NCBI GenBank assembly: GCA_041690255.1
Contig: JAWLHU010000001.1
Coordinates: 372,001-436,000 of the forward strand
Length of the DNA: 64,000 nucleotides
Direction: 5' to 3'
Source of the DNA: JAWLHU01 sp041690255
GTDB taxonomy: Bacteria; Bacillota; Sulfobacillia; Symbiobacteriales; Symbiobacteriaceae
This document shows positions 58,677-64,000 of this stretch, piece after piece. Position numbers and translations under genes: made by a program. Under the pieces are notes generated by a model. The model did no database searches and was not told where the DNA came from. It saw only the letters and a list, made by a program, of their open reading frames with translations. Position 1 is the stretch's first letter. The number at the start of each line of letters is the position of its first letter.

Positions 58677-60140
58677 ATGACAGACGCCAAATTCGGACCG
58701 GAAGCGTTGACCTTTGACGACGTCCTGTTGATGCCGGCTCGCTCCGAGGTTCTCCCGCGCGATGTGGATGTCACGACCCGTCTCACCCGTAGGATCCGCC
58801 TCAACATTCCCCTGCTCTCGGCAGCCATGGATACCGTGACCGAGGCCCGCATGGCGATCGCCATGGCCCGTGAGGGTGGCATTGGGATCATTCACAAGTC
58901 CATGTCGATCCAGCAGCAGGCCGAAGAGGTGGACAAGGTTAAGCGCTCCGAGCATGGGATCATCGTCGATCCCGTCTACGTCCATCCCGACGACATGATC
59001 GACCAGGCGCTGAAGCTCATGTCCCGTTACCGCATCTCCGGTGTGCCGGTCGTGGAGCGGGGGAGCCACAGGCTGGTCGGACTCCTCACCAACCGGGACC
59101 TCCGGTTCGAGGACAACTGGCACCAGCCGGTTGGGAACGTCATGACCAAGGAGAACCTGATCACGGCTCCAGTCGGCACCACGCTCGATGAGGCCAAGGG
59201 CATTCTCCGCCACGCCAAGGTGGAGAAGCTTCCCCTCGTCGATGACCACGGTGTCCTGAAGGGCCTTCTGACGATCAAGGATATCGAGAAGGCGAAGAAG
59301 TACCCCAACTCCGCCAAGGATGAGCGGGGCCGCCTTCTCTGCGGCGCTGCGATCGGCGTCTCGCTCGACGTGCTCGACCGGACCGGCGCCCTGGTGGATG
59401 CCGGCGTCGACGTGGTCGTGCTGGACTCGGCCCATGGCCACTCGGCGGGCATTATGGATACCCTCCGCCAGGTGAAGGAGAACTTCCCGCAGCTCCAGGT
59501 GATCGCCGGCAACGTGGCGACGGCCCAGGGCACCCGGGACCTGATCGAAGCCGGCGCCGACGCCGTCAAGATCGGCATTGGCCCGGGCTCGATCTGCACC
59601 ACCCGCGTGGTGGCCGGTATCGGCGTGCCGCAGGTGACGGCCATCTACGAGTCGGCCCAGGCGGCCAACGAGTATGGCGTACCGGTGATCGCTGACGGCG
59701 GCATCAAGTACTCGGGCGACATCGTCAAGGCGGTGGCGGCGGGTGCATCCTCCATTATGATTGGCTCCCTCTTCGCCGGCACCGATGAGTCCCCCGGCGA
59801 GATGGAGATCTATCAGGGTCGTTCCTTCAAGGTGTACCGCGGCATGGGCTCGCTGGGCGCCATGAAGGAGGGCTCCGGCGACCGGTACTTCCAGGAGGGC
59901 GCTCCGAAGCTGGTCCCCGAGGGCATTGAGGGTCGCGTGCCCTACCGCGGGGCGCTGGCCGAGACCGTCTTCCAGCTGATTGGCGGCCTGCGCTCTGGCA
60001 TGGGTTACTGCGGCACCCCCACGGTCGATGACCTCCGCCAGAATGGCCAGTTCCGCCGCATCACGGCGGCGGGCCTGCGGGAGAGCCATCCGCACGATGT
60101 GCATATCACCAAGGAGGCCCCGAACTACAGCGTCTCATAG
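58677..60140 (+). CDS. guaB: IMP dehydrogenase
   Basis: This 487-residue TIM-barrel enzyme oxidises IMP to XMP for guanine nucleotides. The opening LTFDDVLLMPARSEVLPRDV, two CBS domains (about 95-215), the catalytic Cys loop GIGPGSICTTRVVAGIGVPQ (about residue 305), and the flap MGYCGTPTVDDL are all standard. AAGCGGAGGTTCAG precedes the ATG. Its own strong promoter and terminator make it monocistronic. Confidence 0.97.
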   Translation: MTDAKFGPEALTFDDVLLMPARSEVLPRDVDVTTRLTRRIRLNIPLLSAAMDTVTEARMAIAMAREGGIGIIHKSMSIQQQAEEVDKVKRSEHGIIVDPVYVHPDDMIDQALKLMSRYRISGVPVVERGSHRLVGLLTNRDLRFEDNWHQPVGNVMTKENLITAPVGTTLDEAKGILRHAKVEKLPLVDDHGVLKGLLTIKDIEKAKKYPNSAKDERGRLLCGAAIGVSLDVLDRTGALVDAGVDVVVLDSAHGHSAGIMDTLRQVKENFPQLQVIAGNVATAQGTRDLIEAGADAVKIGIGPGSICTTRVVAGIGVPQVTAIYESAQAANEYGVPVIADGGIKYSGDIVKAVAAGASSIMIGSLFAGTDESPGEMEIYQGRSFKVYRGMGSLGAMKEGSGDRYFQEGAPKLVPEGIEGRVPYRGALAETVFQLIGGLRSGMGYCGTPTVDDLRQNGQFRRITAAGLRESHPHDVHITKEAPNYSVS

Positions 60141-60146
60141 TCGCCC

Positions 60147-60180
60147 ACCCGGGCAGGGGGCTTTCCCCTCTGCCCGGGTT
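60147..60180 (+). terminator. Terminator after guaB
   Basis: ACCCGGGCAGGGGG / CCCCTCTGCCCGGGT stem with a 4-nt loop, followed by TCTCG. T tract is poor. Confidence 0.7.
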
Positions 60181-60305
60181 CTCGCGCGATAGTAGACGGG
60201 GCGACAGGTTTCTGCTAAAGTGGCTTTTGGCATGCCTGATGTACTCAAAACCAATCTGGTTCGCGCATACTAGGCAAGACCCTCTAGAGCAAGGGGAGAC
60301 ATGAT

Positions 60306-61586
60306 TTGACGGCTAAGTTCGTCGTTCGCGGTGGGAGCCCTCTGTCCGGCAGTGTAACGATTGGCGGTGCAAAGAACAGCGCCCTGCCGATTGTGACCGC
60401 CGCGGCCCTGGCTGCCAAGGGGGAGACCATTCTGGAGAATGTCCCGAACAACTCGGACATTCAGCACCTCTGCCAGATCCTGCGGGACCTCGGCTGCGAG
60501 GTAGAGTGGGTCGAGGAGACCTCCCTGCGGATTCAGGCGGAGGCGCTCTCGAACCATGTGGCTCCTTATAATATCGCCCGCAAACTGCGGGGTTCAACCT
60601 ATGTGATGGGGCTGTTGCTGGCGCGCATGCGCCGCGGGGAGGTGGCCTGCCCGGGGGGATGCGACATTGGCGCTCGACCGGTCGACTTCCACCTGAAGGG
60701 GTTCAAAGCGCTGGGTGCCGATGTGGTCGTGGAGCACGGCGCCATGGTCGCACAGGATGTTGATCTGCGCGGCGGCCGGTTCTATGTAGACCGGGCGTCG
60801 GTTGGCACGACCGTCAACATGATGATCACTGCCTCCCTGACCCCCGGCCAGACGCTGCTGGAGAATGCCGCCTGCGAGCCGGAGATCGTCGACCTGGCCA
60901 ATTTTATTAACGCGATGGGTGGCCGGGTGCGCGGCGCCGGCACCAATATGATCCGGATCGAGGGCGTCGAGCAGATGCACGGCGTCCGCCACGAGGTGAT
61001 CCCGGACCGGATTGAAGCCGGCACCTACATGCTCATGGCTGCCGCGGCCGGGGGCGACGTGCTGGTGGAGAACATCATCCCCGAGCATCTCTCGACCCTG
61101 ATCGCCAAGCTGCGCGAGGCGGGGCAGGAGATCGAGGAACAGATGGATGCCGTCCGGGTGATCGCCCGCCGCCCGATCCGTGCGGTTGATGTGGAGACCC
61201 AGGTTCACCCGGGTTATCCGACCGATCTGCAGTCGCCCTGGGTTGCGCTGATGGGGCTCTCCGACGGGATCGCGGTGGTGCAGGAGACGATCTTTGAGAA
61301 CCGGTTCGCCTTTACCAACGAGCTGGGGCGCATGGGTGCGAGTATCAAGGTGGACCGGAACACGGCGATCATTCGGGGCGTTGAGCGCTACACCGGGGCG
61401 CCGGTGGAGGCGAAGGATATCCGGGGCGGCGCTGCCCTGGTAACCGCCGCCCTGGCTGCCGAGGGCGAGACCGAGATCGGCGGGATCCAGTACATTGACC
61501 GGGGCTACACCCGCATGGAGGAGAAGCTTGCGGCGATCGGCGCCGGCATTGAGCGGGTCGACTCACCGATCGACGAGTTGGAGTGA
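60306..61586 (+). CDS. murA: UDP-N-acetylglucosamine 1-carboxyvinyltransferase
   Basis: This 426-residue enolpyruvyl transferase does the first committed step of peptidoglycan synthesis. It opens KFVVRGGSPLSGSVTIGGAK, has the PEP-binding Cys loop CPGGCDIGARPVDFHLKGF (Cys about 118, the fosfomycin target), and LTPGQTLLENAACEPEIVDL. TTG start behind AAGGGGAGACATGAT; an in-frame ATG is not available. Length is standard. A 21-bp repeat array follows the terminator. Confidence 0.96.
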   Translation: MTAKFVVRGGSPLSGSVTIGGAKNSALPIVTAAALAAKGETILENVPNNSDIQHLCQILRDLGCEVEWVEETSLRIQAEALSNHVAPYNIARKLRGSTYVMGLLLARMRRGEVACPGGCDIGARPVDFHLKGFKALGADVVVEHGAMVAQDVDLRGGRFYVDRASVGTTVNMMITASLTPGQTLLENAACEPEIVDLANFINAMGGRVRGAGTNMIRIEGVEQMHGVRHEVIPDRIEAGTYMLMAAAAGGDVLVENIIPEHLSTLIAKLREAGQEIEEQMDAVRVIARRPIRAVDVETQVHPGYPTDLQSPWVALMGLSDGIAVVQETIFENRFAFTNELGRMGASIKVDRNTAIIRGVERYTGAPVEAKDIRGGAALVTAALAAEGETEIGGIQYIDRGYTRMEEKLAAIGAGIERVDSPIDELE

Positions 61587-61591
61587 GCAGG

Positions 61592-61625
61592 AAGGGCGGG
61601 AGCTGTGTGGCTTCCCGCCCTTTTT
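61592..61625 (+). terminator. Terminator after murA
   Basis: AAGGGCGGGAGC / GCTTCCCGCCCTT stem with a short loop, then TTTTT. Confidence 0.85.
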
Positions 61626-61627
61626 AC

Positions 61628-62025
61628 GACTGTGGGCGCCCCCTGCGAGACTGTGGGAGGCCCCTACGAGACTGTGGGCGCCCCCTGCGAGGGTCTGGTT
61701 TGGGGCCCACAAGAGTTGGTGCGGCACCCGCAGGAGTTTGGTCTGGGACCCGTAAGACTTTGCGAGGCCCTTGCGGGACTGTGCGAGGCCCTTGGTCGGA
61801 GACCCACAGAAATTGGTGCGGGTCCCGCATGAGTTTGATCTGGGACCCGTAAGGCTGTACGAGCCCCCTGTGGGACTGTGGGAGGGGCTCGTCTGGTACC
61901 CACGGGACTTGGTGCGGGACCCGCATGAGTTTGGTCTGGGACCCGTAAGACTCTACTTTGGGACCCGTAAGGCTGTGCGAGGTCCCCGCACGACTGTGGG
62001 AGACCCCCGCACGACTGTGGGGCCA
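61628..62025. repeat. Degenerate 21-bp minisatellite
   Basis: About 18-19 head-to-tail units. The first three are exact in period: GACTGTGGGCGCCCCCTGCGA begins at 61628, 61649 and 61670; the last two (CGACTGTGGG at 61991 and 62012) again differ by 21. Units vary as GACTGTGGGAGGCCCC, GGGACCCGTAAGACT, TTGGTGCGGGACCCGCA. Most contain a small palindrome (GGCGCC, GGGACCC, GGTCCC). The period is a multiple of 3, so several frames stay open; none has a ribosome site. Confidence 0.85.
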
Positions 62026-62036
62026 TTCCCAAGGCG

Positions 62037-62091
62037 CTCTATCCGTTTTTGCCCCTCCAGATGGCGCACCGGGTGGCAAAAACGGACAGAG
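62037..62091. repeat. Intergenic hairpin repeat, copy 1
   Basis: CTCTATCCGTTTTTGCC (62037-62053) pairs with GGCAAAAACGGACAGAG (62075-62091), one mismatch. The loop region is shared with copy 2 at 62203. T-rich stem suggests it could also terminate transcription. Confidence 0.85.
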
Positions 62092-62202
62092 CCAGGTGGT
62101 TAGGGTGGGATGTCAGGGACTGGGTGCTCGAGGGAGGCTGTGCGAGCCCGTCCGAGAGCGTGCGAGGAAGGTGAGCCAGAAGAGGTCTCTCTCTGGCGGG
62201 TA

Positions 62203-62257
62203 CTCTGTCCGTTTTTGTCCCTCCAGATGGCGCACCGGGTGGCAAAAACGGACAGAG
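62203..62257. repeat. Intergenic hairpin repeat, copy 2
   Basis: CTCTGTCCGTTTTTGTC pairs with GGCAAAAACGGACAGAG (62241-62257). It differs from copy 1 at about two positions in 55, and spacing between them is 166 bp. Confidence 0.85.
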
Positions 62258-62270
62258 CCAGCGCTCACAC

Positions 62271-62350
62271 CCCACGCCCCCCGAGGTCCCCCCGGGCCCC
62301 CTGGCCAGCGCCCACGCCCCCCGAGGTCCCGGCGGCCCCCCTGGCGAACG
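62271..62350. repeat. 40-bp tandem repeat, 2 copies
   Basis: Two copies, period exactly 40 bp, starting CCCACGCCCCCCGAGGTCCC at 62271 and 62311; about 90 percent identical. C-rich; it lies before the ftsW/rodA start. Confidence 0.85.
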
Positions 62351-62440
62351 CCCGACGCAAGACCCCGATTTTCTTTCGCAAGTCGGAAGGGGAACGGGCT
62401 CCCTCTGCCCAACTATCTACCCGACAAGGAGGGAGCCACG

Positions 62441-63637
62441 TTGGCACGCACAGTCCCCTCCCGCACGAGAGCCTTGCACGGCAGCCGGCCCCCCGAGGAG
62501 AAGGAGGCTGCTCCCGTCGCGAAGGCTGCGCCGACCCATGCGCCAGATGGACTGCTCCTCTTCGCGCTGCTCGGCCTGTTGAGTGTCGGGATGATCATGG
62601 TCTACAGCGCCTCCGCTGCGGAGCCCGAGATATCCGTCACCTCCCGCATGCGCTGGTTTGCGATTGGCATACCGTTTCTCCTGGCCGGGGTCTTCATGCC
62701 CGTCTCCTGGTGGCGGAAGCTGGCCCCCTTTGCGCTGATCGCCAGCCTGATCGCCCTGGCCTCCCTGCTCTGGGACGGCAACCCGCTCGCGGTCACCCGC
62801 AACAACGCCACCCGCTGGCTGGGCTATGGTACGCAGACCGTCCAGCCCTCCGAGTTTGCCAAGCTGGCCTTCATCCTCTTCGCCGCCCAGTTCCTGGAGC
62901 GGCGGGGCACGAAGATGGGCCTCTTCCACGGCTACTCCCACTGGGCCCGGTTCCTCGTCATCCTCGGCGGGCTCGCCGTCCTGATCTACAAGGAGCCCGA
63001 TCTCGGCACCGCTTTGGTCCTGGGTGGTACCGCTTTTTGCCTCATGCTGGCCTCCGGCGTGGACTGGAAGGCACTGATCGTGGGCATCGTACTGGCTACC
63101 GTCCTGGTCGGCTTCGCAGCCACCCGGGTGGAGCATCAGCGGGAGCGGCTGGAGGCCTGGTGGAACCCCTGGGAGTTCCATCAGGAGCAGGGGCACCAGA
63201 CGATCCAGTCCTGGAAGGCGATCGCCCGAGGTGGCTGGTTCGGGGTGGGCCTGGGCCAGTCGCTGCAGAAGCTGGACAACCGCCTGCCGGAGGCGGAGAC
63301 CGACTTTATCTTCGCCGTGATCGCCGAGGAGATGGGCCTCCTACGGGCCATCGGCGTGATCCTGCTCTTCCTGCTCTTCGCCTGGCGCGGCTACACGGTG
63401 GCGGCCCGGGCACCAGACCGGTACACCTCCCTGCTGGCGATCGGGGTCACCTCCTGGATTGCGGTCCAGTCCGGCATGAACCTGGGGGTTGCCACCGGAA
63501 CGATCCCGAACACGGGCGTACCCCTTCCCTTTATCTCATCGGGCGGATCCTCCCTGGTGGCGCTGTTGCTGGCCGCGGGCCTGCTGGTCGGCATCAGCCG
63601 TCAGTCGCTCCCGCCCCAGAAGGAGGCGGTTGCATGA
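62441..63637 (+). CDS. FtsW/RodA/SpoVE-family peptidoglycan polymerase
   Basis: This 398-residue SEDS protein has about ten membrane helices. Motifs are RWLGYGTQTVQPSEFAKLAF, LIYKEPDLGTALVLGGTAF, GHQTIQSWKAIARGGWFGVG, LPEAETDFIFAVIAEEMG (Asp) and NTGVPLPFISSGGSSLVALL. FtsW (division), RodA (elongation) and SpoVE (spore cortex) cannot be told apart from sequence alone. A cytosolic Arg/Pro-rich 35-residue N-terminus precedes the first helix. TTG at 62441 is 8 nt behind AAGGAGG; the frame is open further upstream through repeats but lacks such a site. Confidence 0.93.
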   Translation: MARTVPSRTRALHGSRPPEEKEAAPVAKAAPTHAPDGLLLFALLGLLSVGMIMVYSASAAEPEISVTSRMRWFAIGIPFLLAGVFMPVSWWRKLAPFALIASLIALASLLWDGNPLAVTRNNATRWLGYGTQTVQPSEFAKLAFILFAAQFLERRGTKMGLFHGYSHWARFLVILGGLAVLIYKEPDLGTALVLGGTAFCLMLASGVDWKALIVGIVLATVLVGFAATRVEHQRERLEAWWNPWEFHQEQGHQTIQSWKAIARGGWFGVGLGQSLQKLDNRLPEAETDFIFAVIAEEMGLLRAIGVILLFLLFAWRGYTVAARAPDRYTSLLAIGVTSWIAVQSGMNLGVATGTIPNTGVPLPFISSGGSSLVALLLAAGLLVGISRQSLPPQKEAVA

Positions 63638-64000
63638 GCACCGCGACCCTGCACGTCCGCCGGGCCACTCCCGCCGACAGAGAGGCCGTGATCGCCCTCA
63701 GCCGGGCGGTCAGTGCGCACGACTTTATTGAGTATGGCTTCGATGATTGGGTCGCCTACGCCGAGCCCGATGGCTTCTTCGTGGCCGAGCAGGATGGCCG
63801 CATGATCGGCTGTTACTGCCTCGAGTTCCACGCCGAGGGGCAGGCCTACTTCTTCGCCATGCGGATCCACCCCGGCGCCCAGGGCAAGGGGATCGGCACC
63901 GAGTTCTGCCGCCTTCAGGTGGAGCAGGCCCGCGCCGCCGGGGCCCGGGAGATCTATCTGCTCAGCGTGCTGGAGAACCTGCGCGCCCATCGGACGGTGG
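63634..64000 (+). CDS. GNAT-family N-acetyltransferase, truncated by window end
   Basis: The frame runs from the ATG at 63634, overlapping the preceding stop (ATGA), to the window edge (122 codons seen). LHVRRATPADREAVIALSRA is the GNAT start, and MRIHPGAQGKGIGTEFCRLQ holds the Q/RxxGxG/A acetyl-CoA loop. It is coupled to the FtsW/RodA-type gene. The substrate cannot be told. Confidence 0.85.
   Translation, partial: MSTATLHVRRATPADREAVIALSRAVSAHDFIEYGFDDWVAYAEPDGFFVAEQDGRMIGCYCLEFHAEGQAYFFAMRIHPGAQGKGIGTEFCRLQVEQARAAGAREIYLLSVLENLRAHRTV

Noticed and set aside
61628..62025. CRISPR array
   Set aside because: The 21-bp units are contiguous, with no unique spacers, the units are too degenerate, and no cas genes are near.
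61605..62103. Repeat proteins encoded by the 21-bp array (heptapeptides such as TVGAPCE)
   Set aside because: Several frames on both strands are open at once because the period is a multiple of three; none has a ribosome site or keeps a clean heptad past the first few units.

Overview
The window looks like chromosome of a high-GC, endospore-forming Firmicute (Bacillota), most like Symbiobacterium or a relative. The evidence is an alpha/beta small acid-soluble spore protein at 33881, the Bacillus-type alr-endoAI-endoA block at 27778-29654, a FliK-like/FlhB-like pair ahead of acpS as in Bacillus ylqG-ylqH, an FtsW/RodA/SpoVE protein, GC-rich coding DNA, and frequent GTG/TTG (perhaps CTG) starts behind strong GGAGG sites. 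The genus is inferred, not proven. I found no rRNA, tRNA, CRISPR, transposase or phage gene.

Layout. 1-6.6 kb: FAH-family fragment, metallo-hydrolase, NifX-like protein with His-rich tail, acetyltransferase, an ECF sigma/cupin-XRE pair, YceI, two VOC proteins, a truncated haemoglobin and ychF. 6.8-12.4 kb: Crp/Fnr regulator, HemAT-like globin sensor with a decayed chemoreceptor stub next to it, cupin plus haem-copper-oxidase-like membrane protein, MIP18-family protein and a parvulin foldase. 12.8-19.5 kb: PhzF, beta-CASP nuclease, hemL, L,D-transpeptidase, CPBP protease and P1 peptidase. 19.5-23.5 kb: an AT-richer island with three paralogous TPR proteins; the first is followed at once by a 37-codon gene for an exported-peptide precursor. 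24-33 kb: FliK/FlhB-like pair, acpS, nnr, alr, EndoAI/EndoA, amidotransferase, asparaginase, threonine dehydratase-like enzyme and panD. 33-40 kb: tag, SASP, SulP carrier, ParM-like actin, dehydrogenase, DinB-type protein, DUF1444 protein and small hypotheticals. 40-41 kb is repeats. 41-64 kb is mainly housekeeping: tex, a GGDEF/HD-GYP protein, fabI, tsaE-tsaB-rimI, a MarR-controlled membrane protein, rnhA, tsaD, PAP2, gamma-carbonic anhydrase, murC, type-4 UDG, guaB, murA, a second repeat field, and ftsW/rodA.

How the genes work together. Cell-wall functions recur (alr, murC, murA, FtsW/RodA, L,D-transpeptidase). The t6A genes tsaE, tsaB and tsaD are split by an inserted redox/MarR block. 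Oxygen or redox sensing recurs through the globins, the Crp/Fnr protein and two oxidase-like membrane proteins.

The strongest candidate for an undescribed system is the TPR receptor/peptide pair at 19872-20945, which has the layout of a Rap-Phr-like (RRNPP) cell-cell signalling cassette. Next come two non-coding structures: the 39957-40940 field, where two units keep the same nested hairpins with compensatory base differences, and the 12393-12771 imperfect palindrome with terminators at both ends. A 21-bp minisatellite and twin hairpins lie between murA and ftsW.
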